From contig UQFW01000048.1 in the NCBI GenBank assembly GCA_900540405.1, positions 1 through 11,329 of the forward strand: a DNA stretch of 11,329 nt. The letters are read 5' to 3'. The first letter of the stretch is position 1. Each line of letters begins with the position of its first letter. This document shows positions 1 to 7,347 of the stretch, piece by piece. The notes below the pieces were generated by a model, which saw nothing but the letters and a program-made list of their open reading frames with translations, did no database searches and was not told the DNA's origin. Position numbers and translations under genes: made by a program. Source of the stretch: Candidatus Avelusimicrobium faecicola. Lineage in GTDB: Bacteria > Elusimicrobiota > Elusimicrobia > Elusimicrobiales > Elusimicrobiaceae.

Positions 1-15
1 TGTTTGTAGCATGAT

Positions 16-114
16 TTTTCAAATTTAAGATGATTTTGCGCCGCTAGTTTAGGCGCGGTGTAGCGCTAGCTACATAAGCCTAAAGGCGGCACAAAAGGGC
101 TTAAATTTGGAAAA
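16..114. repeat. Long imperfect inverted repeat (~100 nt), function unknown
   Basis: The two arms can be paired almost end to end: 16-20 with 109-114 (one bulge), 21-29 with 100-108 (9 bp perfect), 34-38 with 92-96, 40-44 with 86-90, 48-54 with 78-84 (7 bp perfect), and an inner hairpin of 59-64 with 69-74 around the tetraloop gcta. That is about 37 base pairs in 99 nt, far more than expected by chance. Small internal loops and bulges lie between the blocks. There is no T-run on either strand after the structure, so it is not an ordinary intrinsic terminator. It could be a small non-autonomous inverted-repeat element, a structured RNA, or a folded recombination or processing site. I see no gene in it, and the sequence left of position 1 is not available. 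Confidence 0.7.
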
Positions 115-137
115 TAGTATGCCCATGAAATGCGAAC

Positions 138-164
138 GGGGAACAAAATGTTATTTTGTTCCCC
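138..164. repeat. Perfect 12-bp hairpin with 3-nt loop downstream of the ankyrin gene
   Basis: Positions 138-149 (ggggaacaaaat) are the exact reverse complement of 153-164, with loop gtt at 150-152. The stem extends by 137/165 and, past a 2-nt bulge, by 132-134 with 166-168. It lies 38 nt past the stop codon of the minus-strand ankyrin gene, where a terminator would be expected. Neither strand has a run of T after the stem, so it would be a non-classical terminator, a 3'-end stabilising stem, or a protein-binding palindrome. Confidence 0.75.
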
Positions 165-202
165 GCGCATTAAAATCCCCGCTTACCACCAGCCGTTATC
201 CA

Positions 203-844
203 TTAAAATCCGTCATCTTTTGGGGCCCTCTCCGCCGCCCGCTTACGCGCCTCCCTCGCCCGCTGGGCCTCCTCCATCTGCCGCTTACTTTTTAAGCAGG
301 AATCCAACAGTTGGGCGGGTGTTTTTTCGGAATTGTTTTGCAAATTCGGGTTTCCCCCATGCGCCACCAAATAATTATAAATTTTGGTGTTGCACTGTTT
401 GGCCGCCAAATGCAGGGGGGTGCTGTGGTCCTCGCTAGAGAAAGACATTTCGTCATACAAATCGCGCGGCGTATTGCACAGGCGCGCGGGCAGTTCCGGC
501 CCCACTTTAGCGGCAGAAGTTAAAATCAGCTGAATCATCGGCTCGTCTTGATTAAGCACTGCCACATGCAGTGGGGTGCCCTTGGCTGATTTAGCCGTAA
601 ACCGGGAGCCGCGGCGCAACAGCAAATCCGCCATAGCCACATTTTTCTGCTCCACCGCCACCAATAGCGGGGTTTTGCCTTTGGAATCCCGCGACAAAAC
701 CAATTTGGGGTGTTTTTTAAGCATAGCCAAAACGGTGGATTTATCCCCATTTTTGACGGCCTTAAAAATATCGTTAATTCCGGCCGCACCGGCCGGCGCA
801 GTTATAAAACCTAAACACAAAACCAGTAAAAATATATTTTTCAT
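203..844 (-). CDS. Small exported ankyrin-repeat protein
   Basis: The protein has 213 residues. Residues 1-21 look like a Sec signal peptide: K2, a hydrophobic core at 4-15, and an Ala-rich end (APAGAA) suited to signal peptidase I. Cys10 lies inside the hydrophobic core without a lipobox, so a lipoprotein is unlikely. The mature part carries about four ankyrin repeats: a weak one at 24-53, then 54-86 (motif TPLLVAV), 87-118 (TPLHVAV) and 139-170 (TPLHLAA). Residues 186-208 form a highly charged, probably helical tail rich in Arg, Lys, Glu and Ala. Ankyrin repeats bind other proteins; the partner cannot be told from the sequence, and the signal peptide places the protein in the periplasm or outside. 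The ATG at 844 was chosen because it begins the signal peptide; the frame stays open upstream to 1072, but only through the metG terminator and the metG 3' end. It has its own promoter at 851-879 and no Shine-Dalgarno sequence. Confidence 0.85.
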   Translation of the reverse strand: MKNIFLLVLCLGFITAPAGAAGINDIFKAVKNGDKSTVLAMLKKHPKLVLSRDSKGKTPLLVAVEQKNVAMADLLLRRGSRFTAKSAKGTPLHVAVLNQDEPMIQLILTSAAKVGPELPARLCNTPRDLYDEMSFSSEDHSTPLHLAAKQCNTKIYNYLVAHGGNPNLQNNSEKTPAQLLDSCLKSKRQMEEAQRAREARKRAAERAPKDDGF

Positions 845-850
845 ACGTTT

Positions 851-879
851 AGTATAATTTTTTTTAGGCACACTGTCCA
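851..879 (-). promoter_or_regulatory. Sigma-70 type promoter of the ankyrin gene, predicted leaderless
   Basis: On the minus strand there is a -35 hexamer TGGACA (879-874), a 17-bp spacer containing an A8 run, and a -10 hexamer TATACT (856-851). Only six bases (aaacgt) separate the -10 box from the ATG at 844, so a standard start point falls on the A of the ATG. No Shine-Dalgarno sequence is present or could be transcribed. The -35 box begins 17 bp past the metG operon T-run, so this unit is separate from that operon. Confidence 0.75.
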
Positions 880-895
880 GCCGGGCGGGCCGTAA

Positions 896-925
896 TAAAA
901 AAGAGCCCTCTTTTGAAAAGGGCTC
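896..925 (-). terminator. Intrinsic terminator of the kdsC-tmk-holB-metG operon
   Basis: On the minus strand, 925-919 (gagccct) pairs with 909-903 over 7 bp around a 9-nt loop that itself contains partly complementary T and A runs. Six T follow at once (902-897). It begins 28 nt past the metG stop codon. The plus-strand reading has no T-run after the stem, so it appears to work in one direction only. Confidence 0.85.
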
Positions 926-953
926 CTTGAAATCAACGGATAGAAAAACCGTT

Positions 954-2459
954 TTATTTATCTTCCAACCGGGGGAACAACGGCGCGTATTTTTCAATTT
1001 TCCCCGGCAGTAAGCGTTTTTGCATTTCTTTGGCAATCGTGGGCATAAACGGCTCCAACCATACTGCCACATGGCGCAAACACGCCACCAGTTCCAGCAG
1101 TACCGCTTGGGCGGCGGGCAAATCCGTCTTGGCCAACATCCACGGTTTCTTTTCGTCCACCAGTTTGTTCAGGTCGCCGCCGTAGCCAAAAATAGCTTCC
1201 AGCACTTTATCAAAAGCCAATTCTTCATAGGCTTTATCAATGGTAGCTTCCACTTGCGCCGCTTTTTGAAGGAGCGGATAATCGCCCTCAATTTTTTCCG
1301 GCAATTCGCCAATGTTTTTAGCCGCCATATTCAGCGTGCGGGAAAGCAAGTTGCCGATGTTGTTGGCTAAATCGGAATTATAGCGGTTTTTGAAACTGGC
1401 CATGGAAAAATCGCCATCTTGGCCGAAAGGCACTTCCCTAAACAAGAACAAGCGCAAGGGGTCCGTGCCGTATTTGGCGGCCACTTCGGCCGGGTTTACA
1501 ATGTTGCCCAAAGATTTGGACATTTTTTCCCCTTCTACCGTCCACCAACCGTGCGCAAACACTTTTTTGGGCAGAGGTAATCCCAGCGCCATCAGCACCG
1601 CCGGCCAAATAACCGCGTGGAAACGGAAAATTTCTTTCCCCACCATGTGTAAATCCGCCGGCCATAAATCTTCAAACTTTTCCGCGCGGATTTGTTTTAA
1701 TTGGGCCTCGTGCAGGGTTTTGTCTTGGCAAATTAAGGTGCCGTACCCGGCGGCCGTAATGTAGTTAATCAGCGCGTCAAACCAAACATAAATGGTATGT
1801 TTGGGGTTGCTGGGCACTTGAATCCCCCACGCTACTTTGGTGCGGCTGACCGACAAATCTTGCAGGCCGCCTTTTACAAAGTTGATAATTTCGTTCGCGC
1901 GGAATTTGGGGCTCAAAAAGCCGGGGTGTTCTTCATAAAATTTAAGCAAGGCGTCTTGGTAGCGCGACAATTTGAAGAAATACGTTTCTTCGTGTACTTC
2001 CGTCAGCGGGCGTTTATGCACCGGGCAAAGGCCGCCTTCCAAAATTTCGCTCTCGTTATAATACTGTTCGCAAGACAGGCAGTATTTGCCGGCGTAAGAG
2101 CCCAAATAAATATCCCCGCTTTTAAGCAGTTTTTCAAAAATGGCTTGCACCACTTGCACATGTTTTTCATCCGTCGTGCGGATAAAATCATCATAAGAAA
2201 TGTTCAGCGTTTTCCACATTTCTTTGTATTTGGCGGAAACTTCGTCCGTCCAGGCTTTGGGCGAAACCCCTTTGGCGGCGGCGGATTTTTCAATATTGGC
2301 GCCGTGTTCGTCCGTACCCGTTAAAAAGCGCACATCAACGCCTTTTAAGCGTTTGTAGCGGGCCAGTACGTCCAACGCTACCGTGGTGTACGCATGCCCG
2401 ATATGCGGCACAGAGTTCACATAATAAATAGGCGTGGTTGCATAGAATTTTTTAGTCAT
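954..2459 (-). CDS. metG: Methionyl-tRNA synthetase (short form)
   Basis: This class I synthetase charges tRNA-Met with methionine in the cytoplasm, supplying both initiation and elongation. The 501-residue protein has the HIGH motif at 19-22, the KMSKS motif at 312-316 and the DEHG segment at 50-53. A zinc knuckle (C127, C130, C145, H148) lies in the connective domain; I recall the same C-x2-C...C-x2-H arrangement from Thermus MetRS. The Rossmann core is followed by the helical anticodon-binding domain (about 350-490). The protein stops right after the PLFPR segment that closes the core, so it lacks the EMAP/Trbp111-like tRNA-binding dimerisation domain found in longer forms such as E. coli MetG (677 residues). 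The start is supported by a GGAG site at 2471-2468, 8 nt upstream. It is the last gene of a four-gene operon, 18 nt after holB, with a terminator after it. Confidence 0.97.
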   Translation of the reverse strand: MTKKFYATTPIYYVNSVPHIGHAYTTVALDVLARYKRLKGVDVRFLTGTDEHGANIEKSAAAKGVSPKAWTDEVSAKYKEMWKTLNISYDDFIRTTDEKHVQVVQAIFEKLLKSGDIYLGSYAGKYCLSCEQYYNESEILEGGLCPVHKRPLTEVHEETYFFKLSRYQDALLKFYEEHPGFLSPKFRANEIINFVKGGLQDLSVSRTKVAWGIQVPSNPKHTIYVWFDALINYITAAGYGTLICQDKTLHEAQLKQIRAEKFEDLWPADLHMVGKEIFRFHAVIWPAVLMALGLPLPKKVFAHGWWTVEGEKMSKSLGNIVNPAEVAAKYGTDPLRLFLFREVPFGQDGDFSMASFKNRYNSDLANNIGNLLSRTLNMAAKNIGELPEKIEGDYPLLQKAAQVEATIDKAYEELAFDKVLEAIFGYGGDLNKLVDEKKPWMLAKTDLPAAQAVLLELVACLRHVAVWLEPFMPTIAKEMQKRLLPGKIEKYAPLFPRLEDK

Positions 2460-2477
2460 TGTTTCTTCTCCGGTGTA

Positions 2478-3479
2478 TTAAAAAATCTGAATATTCAGGC
2501 CGTCCAAATTCATCAGCGCCGTTTCCAACACCAACGCGGGGGATACGTTGCGCGTGATGGCCCGTTTATAATCTTCAAACTTCTTCAAATCTTTGCGCAT
2601 TAAAAAAGCCTTTTGGGGGTCCGTTTCGCGGGTCCACTGGTTATGCAAGGCGGCAATAATTACGTCTAACACACTTTGCGCTTGCGTACGCCCGACGGCC
2701 AACGTGCGGGAAAGCCCCGCCGCCACACCGCACGGCCACGCAGGGCCTTGCGCTACGCCGGCCATTAAAGCCAACGCCTCCGCCGCGCGTTTGGCGCGCG
2801 AAACCGACCCGCCCGAATACCGGGCGGCTAAATCCAAATTATCCCCGTCAAACCCGGTTTGCGTTAAAATTTCTTTTACGTCCGCCGGAGCCAGCGGGCT
2901 GAAAGCAAGCGGTTGGCAACGCGATAAAATCGTTTTAAGCATTACGGAGCGTTTGGAAGTAATCAAAATCCATAACGTTTTATAAGGGGGTTCTTCTATA
3001 AATTTTAACAGTGCGTTTGCCGCCGCGGCCTGCATGGTTTGGGCGGCATCCAAAATAAGCACTTTCCACCCGCCGGCGGAGGCTTTCTGCTGGGATTTGG
3101 CCGTCACATCACGGATGGTATCCACGTTAATATGTTGTTGTTTGGCTAATTCTTTTTCCAGTTCATCTTCATACCCTTTACTGGAAAAATCTTTCTTTAC
3201 TTCCAACCGGGCCTGGTATAAAAAATCGGCAAAAGTCACATCCGGGTGGGTGCCTTGGTCAATGGCGCGGCAACTTTGGCATACGCCGCAACTATCCCCC
3301 TGGGCCCGGGCTTGCGGGTCCAAACAGTTAAGCGCCTTGGCAAATTCCAATGCGGCTTTGGCTTTGCCGATGCCTTCATCGCCAAAAAACAGCATAGCCC
3401 CCGGCACCTGGCCGCTTTTAGCCAAGCCTTTTAAGTAAGTAATGGCCTTGTTTTGGCCTAACAGCTCAGCAAACGGCAT
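2478..3479 (-). CDS. holB: DNA polymerase III clamp loader subunit delta'
   Basis: Delta' is the stator of the clamp loader, which places the beta sliding clamp on primed DNA during replication. The 333-residue protein begins with the family-typical pattern FAELLGQ and has four zinc-module cysteines (C52, C64, C67, C70). The P-loop reads GDEGIGKA (33-40), with Ala in place of the usual Ser/Thr. The Walker B region reads LILDAAQ (141-147) instead of DExx. These degenerate nucleotide sites together with an SRC arginine-finger motif (186-188) mark delta' rather than the ATP-hydrolysing tau/gamma subunit. ANALLKFIEEPP (154-165) is a clamp-loader signature. The ATG at 3479 was chosen over an in-frame ATG at 3554, which adds 25 residues with no family match. 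The start lies inside the 3' end of tmk (14-nt overlap), with a GGAGG site only 3 nt before the ATG, suggesting translational coupling. Confidence 0.95.
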   Translation of the reverse strand: MPFAELLGQNKAITYLKGLAKSGQVPGAMLFFGDEGIGKAKAALEFAKALNCLDPQARAQGDSCGVCQSCRAIDQGTHPDVTFADFLYQARLEVKKDFSSKGYEDELEKELAKQQHINVDTIRDVTAKSQQKASAGGWKVLILDAAQTMQAAAANALLKFIEEPPYKTLWILITSKRSVMLKTILSRCQPLAFSPLAPADVKEILTQTGFDGDNLDLAARYSGGSVSRAKRAAEALALMAGVAQGPAWPCGVAAGLSRTLAVGRTQAQSVLDVIIAALHNQWTRETDPQKAFLMRKDLKKFEDYKRAITRNVSPALVLETALMNLDGLNIQIF

Positions 3480-4098
3480 TTGCCTCCACAATCCCGTGTT
3501 TTTCCAACAAATCTTCCACTTGTTTTTGGATTTCCTCAATATTGCGGTCCGCATCCAGCAAATACGCGCCGGGCGTACGGGCCGCCATTTCTTTATATCC
3601 TAAACGCATTTTTTGGCGGAAAGATTGGTCTTCCTGCTCCAATCGGTCCGAAAATAAATATTCGCCGCGTTCGGTAAAATATTTATCGGACATTAAAAAC
3701 ACAAGGGTTAAATCCGGCTGGAGCCCCAACGTGGCAATTTTGTTTAGGGTTTCAATGGTGGTTAAATCTATACCGCGCCCATACCCCTGATAAGCACAGG
3801 TAGACATGGTGTAGCGCTCGCAAATAACCACCTTTCCCGCTTCCAGTGCGGGCAGGATTTTTTCCTGCGTGTGTTGGGCGCGGGAAGCCTCATACAAAAA
3901 CAGCTCCGCCATCGGGCGCACATCCACCCCCGGCTCTAGCACCATTTGGCGGATACGCTCCGCCGTAGGGGTTCCCCCAGGCTCGCGCGTAAGCACGGCT
4001 TCATATCCGCGGGAAATTAAATAGTTATACAACAGTTTGGCCTGTGTGGATTTACCACAACGGTCCGGCCCTTCTAAAACGATAAATTTTCCTTTCAT
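3466..4098 (-). CDS. tmk: Thymidylate kinase
   Basis: The enzyme phosphorylates dTMP to dTDP with ATP, the step that commits thymidine nucleotides to dTTP for DNA synthesis. The protein has 210 residues, the normal bacterial length. The P-loop is GPDRCGKST (10-18), followed by the dTMP-binding TREPGGT (37-43), ERY (94-96, where many homologues have DRY), the AYQG motif (102-105) and the LID segment with DRLEQ (151-155). The P-loop arginine R13 is a feature described for eukaryotic-type (type I) thymidylate kinases, whereas the AYQG motif is bacterial. The gene starts 8 nt after the kdsC-like gene; an AGGA site overlapping that gene's TAG stop serves as ribosome binding site. Its 3' end overlaps holB by 14 nt. 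Pairing of tmk with holB is common in bacteria and links nucleotide supply to replication. Confidence 0.95.
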   Translation of the reverse strand: MKGKFIVLEGPDRCGKSTQAKLLYNYLISRGYEAVLTREPGGTPTAERIRQMVLEPGVDVRPMAELFLYEASRAQHTQEKILPALEAGKVVICERYTMSTCAYQGYGRGIDLTTIETLNKIATLGLQPDLTLVFLMSDKYFTERGEYLFSDRLEQEDQSFRQKMRLGYKEMAARTPGAYLLDADRNIEEIQKQVEDLLEKHGIVEANAVC

Positions 4099-4106
4099 GG
4101 CTAATC

Positions 4107-4709
4107 CTAATTAATCCCTTCGGCGGAAGTGATAATTTGTAATTCCGGGGACGGGGCTTGGGCCCAACCGGAGGCGTTAATTTGTTCCAGTAAAGGCTCC
4201 ATTTTCCCTTGGGCGGTTAAAATTAAATCGGTCATTTCCCGGTAGGCGCCGTTGCCGCCGCCGCGCACCGTAATATAATGGGCGGCCTTTTTTACCGCGT
4301 CCACCGCCCCGGGCACCGTGACGGCCAACCCCACCCGCCTAAGCAAGGGCAAATCGGTCAGGTCATCCCCGATAAACGCCACTTCCTCCGGCGTTAAATG
4401 TTCCCGCTTCAAAATATCTTCCAGCGGGCCTGTTTTGGTTAAAAAACCTTGGTAAATATAGGCAAAACCCAATGCTTTTGCCCGGTAAATGGTACTGGGG
4501 TGGCGCCGCCCGGTAATAATACCCAGCGTCAACCCGCAACTGCGGCACATACGCGCGCCCAGCCCGTCCAAAGCGTTAAAGCTCTTGAACTCGTCCACCC
4601 GGCCGTCCGGCAGGGTAAAAAAATTAAGTTTTCCGTCCGTTAAAATTCCGTCCACATCCGTTAAAATGGCTTTTATGCGGGCGGCCCGGGCACACAATTC
4701 TTGGTTCAT
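4107..4709 (-). CDS. kdsC: KdsC-like HAD phosphatase (3-deoxy-D-manno-octulosonate 8-phosphate phosphatase)
   Basis: The predicted role is removal of phosphate from KDO-8-phosphate to give KDO for the LPS core, in the cytoplasm. The 200-residue protein is a HAD enzyme without a large cap domain: nucleophile and acid/base D18 and D20 in TDVDGILTDG (17-26), the family-typical NALDG (45-49), motif II ITGR (65-68), conserved Lys K92, motif III GDDLTD (114-119), and GGNGAYRE (151-158), which in KdsC shapes the active site. Its length is normal; the last 30 residues diverge. The start at 4709 begins the conserved domain; an upstream in-frame ATG (4910) would run across the promoter and into the divergent clpC gene. 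It heads the operon and has no Shine-Dalgarno sequence. Some members of this clade act on other sugar phosphates, so the exact substrate is inferred. Its presence suggests an LPS-bearing outer membrane. Confidence 0.87.
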   Translation of the reverse strand: MNQELCARAARIKAILTDVDGILTDGKLNFFTLPDGRVDEFKSFNALDGLGARMCRSCGLTLGIITGRRHPSTIYRAKALGFAYIYQGFLTKTGPLEDILKREHLTPEEVAFIGDDLTDLPLLRRVGLAVTVPGAVDAVKKAAHYITVRGGGNGAYREMTDLILTAQGKMEPLLEQINASGWAQAPSPELQIITSAEGIN

Positions 4710-4727
4710 ATATATAGGTATTATACC
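4710..4727 (-). promoter_or_regulatory. Promoter of the kdsC-tmk-holB-metG operon
   Basis: On the minus strand a perfect TATAAT (4725-4720) is preceded by TGG, which makes an extended -10 element. No -35 match is visible at 16-18 bp. Ten bases separate the box from the ATG at 4709, so the predicted 5' leader is about 4 nt. The box sits in an 11-nt perfect palindrome, ggtat-t-atacc on the plus strand (4717-4727), which could also serve as a small operator. Confidence 0.65.
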
Positions 4728-4777
4728 AAAAACACCACCCCCCGCACGGCTGATGATTTCCCCGCGTTTTATTTTTA

Positions 4778-4808
4778 TATAATGATAGTAAGAGTTTTTT
4801 AACAGGGG
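4778..4808 (+). promoter_or_regulatory. Probable promoter and weak ribosome binding site of clpC-recA
   Basis: TATAAT lies at 4778-4783, within an AT-rich tract. No convincing -35 hexamer is seen at the expected distance, and there is no TGn extension. A start point near 4790 would give a leader of about 25 nt carrying AGGGG (4804-4808), 6 nt before the ATG. This is the only transcription-unit start in the window whose predicted leader has room for a ribosome binding site. I see no CIRCE element or other inverted repeat typical of heat-shock control. Confidence 0.5.
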
Positions 4809-4814
4809 TATAAA

Positions 4815-7334
4815 ATGCCAAAAAGATTTACCGAAAACGCGCAAAAAATTATTCTTATCGCGCAGGAAGAAGCCAAACGCCTCAACCATGATTATGTAGG
4901 CACGGAACACATTTTATTGGGCCTTGCCGCCATAGACGGCACCGTTTCCAACAAAATTTTAACGGGGTTGGGGGTCACTTTCCGCAAAGTGCGCCTGGAG
5001 ATTGAAAAAATGGTAGGCATTGGCGATACCATTATGCTCCTGGGGGAAATTCCGTTTACCCCCCGCGCCAAAAAAGTGCTGGAATTTTCTGTGGAAGAAT
5101 CCCAACTGTTAGGCACGCAACACATCGGCACGGAACATATTTTACTGGGGCTCATACGGGAAGAAGAAGGTATGGCCTGCAAAATTTTGGAAAACCTGGG
5201 CCTTAATTTAACCCATGTGCGCGACAGCATATTAAATTACATCGGGGATGCGGAACCCGGGGATTTGACGGAAGACCTTTCTGCCGACAACCCGGAAGAA
5301 ACCACCCGGGAAACAAGCCGCTCCGCGCAAACCAAAAAGAAAAGCAAAACCCCCACGCTGGACGAATACACGCGGGATTTAACCGCGCTTGCCAAAAACA
5401 ACGCGCTGGACCCGGTTATCGGCCGCGACGAAGAAATTGAACGCCTGGTACAAATTTTAGCCCGCCGCACCAAAAACAACCCGGTGCTGCTAGGGGAACC
5501 GGGCGTAGGCAAAACCGCTATTGTGGAAGGGCTCGCCCAAAAAATTGCCCGCGGGGAAATTTCCGATGTATTAAACGGCAAGCGTTTACTGGCGTTAGAT
5601 TTGGCCTCCGTGGTGGCCGGCACCAAATACCGGGGCGAATTTGAACAGCGGCTCAAAAACATTATTGACGAAATTGCCGCCGCCAAAGATGCCATTATTT
5701 TTATTGACGAACTGCACACCATTATCGGAGCGGGCGCGGCGGAAGGCTCCATTGACGCTTCCAATATGTTAAAACCGGCGTTGGCCCGCGGGGAAGTACA
5801 ATGTATCGGCGCCACCACCTTTGACGAATACCGCAAATATATTGAAACGGACACCGCTTTGGAGCGCCGTTTCCAACCCATTACGGTAGACCCGCCGGAT
5901 GTGGAGCAAACCATCACTATCTTAAAAGGTATCCGCGCGAAATACGAGCAACACCATAAAGTAAAATATGCCGACGACGCCCTGCGCGCCGCCGCCGCGA
6001 TTGCGGACCGCTATATTACGGACCGAGCCATGCCGGATAAAGCCATTGACCTGTTTGACGAAGCCGGTGCGCGGGCGCGCTTAAAAAACGCCGTTTTGCC
6101 GCCCGAAATTAAAGAAAAACAGAAAGAATACAACCAGGCGGTAGAAGAAAAAGACCAGGCCCTGGCCAATAAAGAATTTGAAAAAGCCGCCGCGGCCAAA
6201 GATACCGAAGACCGCCTGAAAAATTATATAGACCACCTGAAAAAGAAATGGCAGGAAGAACGGGAACAAAAACAGCCCGAAGTGACCAAAGAAGATATTG
6301 CCCTGGTGGCCAGCAAATGGACGGGCATTCCCGTCACGCGGCTCACCCAAAGCGAAACGGATAAAATTTTGCACATGGAAGAACACCTCCACGAGCGTAT
6401 TATCGGGCAGGAAGAAGCCGTGCGCGCGGTTTCGCAGGCTATCCGCCGCAACCGCACCGGCTTGGGCAACCCGAACAGACCCATCGGCGGATTTTTATTT
6501 TTAGGCCCCACCGGGGTAGGTAAAACGGAACTGGCCAAAAGTTTAGCCAGCTTCCTGTTTGGGGACGAAGATGCCATGATTCGGTTGGATATGTCCGAAT
6601 ATATGGAAAAATTTGCCGTTTCCCGCTTAATCGGGGCGCCGCCCGGCTATGTGGGCTACGAAGAAGGCGGCCAATTAACCGAGGCCGTCCGCCGCCGCCC
6701 GTACAGTGTGGTAGTGTTGGACGAATTGGAAAAAGCCCACCCGGATATTTACAACATTCTGTTGCAAGTATTGGACGAAGGCTACCTTTCCGATACGCTG
6801 GGCCACAAAGTGAGCTTCAAAAACTGCGTGGTGATTATGACTTCCAACGTGGGCGCGCGGGAAATTACCAACAAAGGCAGTAATTTGGGTTTTGCCGCCA
6901 AAACCACCGAAGAACAACAATACCAGGATATGCGCCAAGGGGTTATGGACGAAGTAAAAAAGACCTTCAACCCGGAATTTATCAACCGTATTGATGAAAT
7001 TGTGGTTTTCCATGCGCTCACCAAAGAAAATATCGCCCAAATTTTAGACCTTGCTTTGGAAGAGGTGGACGACAAACTGGCCAATAAAGAATTGGAACTG
7101 GAACTGACGGACAGCGCCAAAAACTATTTGATTGAGCGCGGCTTTGACGCCAAATACGGCGCGCGGCCTTTACTGCGCACCTTACAGCGGGAGTTGGAAG
7201 ACCCGCTGGCGGAAAACATTTTAACCAGCCGCTATGCCCCGGGAACGGTTATCCGGGTGGACTTAAATAAAGATACCCAAAAATTAACTTTTAGCAACGC
7301 CGCTTCTAAACCCAAAAACGCGGTGGCAATTTAA
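4815..7334 (+). CDS. clpC: ATP-dependent Clp protease ATP-binding subunit ClpC
   Basis: ClpC is a Hsp100 unfoldase that forms hexamers, threads damaged or regulatory proteins through its pore and passes them to the ClpP peptidase. The 839-residue protein has two Clp_N repeats (about 1-70 and 78-145) and a charged linker (150-180). The first AAA+ module has Walker A GEPGVGKT (227-234), pore loop KYRG (271-274), Walker B IIFIDE (294-299) and the arginine pair 351-352. A short Lys/Glu-rich coiled middle domain follows (about 425-485); this length is typical of ClpC and much shorter than in ClpB. The second AAA+ module has Walker A GPTGVGKT (564-571), pore GYVGYEEGG (611-619), Walker B VVVLDE (632-637) and sensor GAR (782-784). 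NLGF at 690-693 matches the ClpP-docking loop, so it should work with ClpP, which is not in this window. No ctsR, mcsA or mcsB lies beside it; recA follows 13 nt later. Confidence 0.97.
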   Translation: MPKRFTENAQKIILIAQEEAKRLNHDYVGTEHILLGLAAIDGTVSNKILTGLGVTFRKVRLEIEKMVGIGDTIMLLGEIPFTPRAKKVLEFSVEESQLLGTQHIGTEHILLGLIREEEGMACKILENLGLNLTHVRDSILNYIGDAEPGDLTEDLSADNPEETTRETSRSAQTKKKSKTPTLDEYTRDLTALAKNNALDPVIGRDEEIERLVQILARRTKNNPVLLGEPGVGKTAIVEGLAQKIARGEISDVLNGKRLLALDLASVVAGTKYRGEFEQRLKNIIDEIAAAKDAIIFIDELHTIIGAGAAEGSIDASNMLKPALARGEVQCIGATTFDEYRKYIETDTALERRFQPITVDPPDVEQTITILKGIRAKYEQHHKVKYADDALRAAAAIADRYITDRAMPDKAIDLFDEAGARARLKNAVLPPEIKEKQKEYNQAVEEKDQALANKEFEKAAAAKDTEDRLKNYIDHLKKKWQEEREQKQPEVTKEDIALVASKWTGIPVTRLTQSETDKILHMEEHLHERIIGQEEAVRAVSQAIRRNRTGLGNPNRPIGGFLFLGPTGVGKTELAKSLASFLFGDEDAMIRLDMSEYMEKFAVSRLIGAPPGYVGYEEGGQLTEAVRRRPYSVVVLDELEKAHPDIYNILLQVLDEGYLSDTLGHKVSFKNCVVIMTSNVGAREITNKGSNLGFAAKTTEEQQYQDMRQGVMDEVKKTFNPEFINRIDEIVVFHALTKENIAQILDLALEEVDDKLANKELELELTDSAKNYLIERGFDAKYGARPLLRTLQRELEDPLAENILTSRYAPGTVIRVDLNKDTQKLTFSNAASKPKNAVAI

Positions 7335-7347
7335 CTGGAGGATACCA

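Noticed and set aside
40-90. Integron attC site or Xer dif site in the inverted repeat
   Set aside because: The tttaggc/gcctaaa pair is in the wrong order for attC R boxes on either strand, no integrase gene is adjacent, and no 11-6-11 dif arms are present.
40-90. tRNA gene in the structured region
   Set aside because: The pairing forms one extended hairpin and not a cloverleaf; no T-loop or anticodon arm is found.
138-164. LexA (SOS) operator, because the palindrome contains GAAC and GTTC
   Set aside because: The half-sites are 13 bp apart, not the 4 bp of the Bacillus-type box, and no SOS gene follows.
845-1072. Longer start for the ankyrin protein at 1072
   Set aside because: The extra 76 residues cross the ankyrin promoter, the metG terminator and the metG 3' end, and they would bury the signal peptide.
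1797-2324. 175-codon open frame on the plus strand inside metG
   Set aside because: It is antisense to conserved MetRS coding sequence, Phe/Gly/Arg-rich, with no domain or ribosome binding site.
4710-4814. CIRCE or CtsR heat-shock operator upstream of clpC
   Set aside because: No TTAGCACTC-type inverted repeat or CtsR heptamer tandem repeat could be found by eye.
4710-4910. Longer start for the kdsC-like gene at 4910
   Set aside because: It would overlap the clpC start and run through both promoters; the HAD domain begins just after 4709.
5237-5917. 226-codon open frame on the minus strand inside clpC
   Set aside because: It is fully antisense to an intact clpC reading frame, is Ser/Ala-rich with no recognisable domain, and is explained by the codon bias of clpC.
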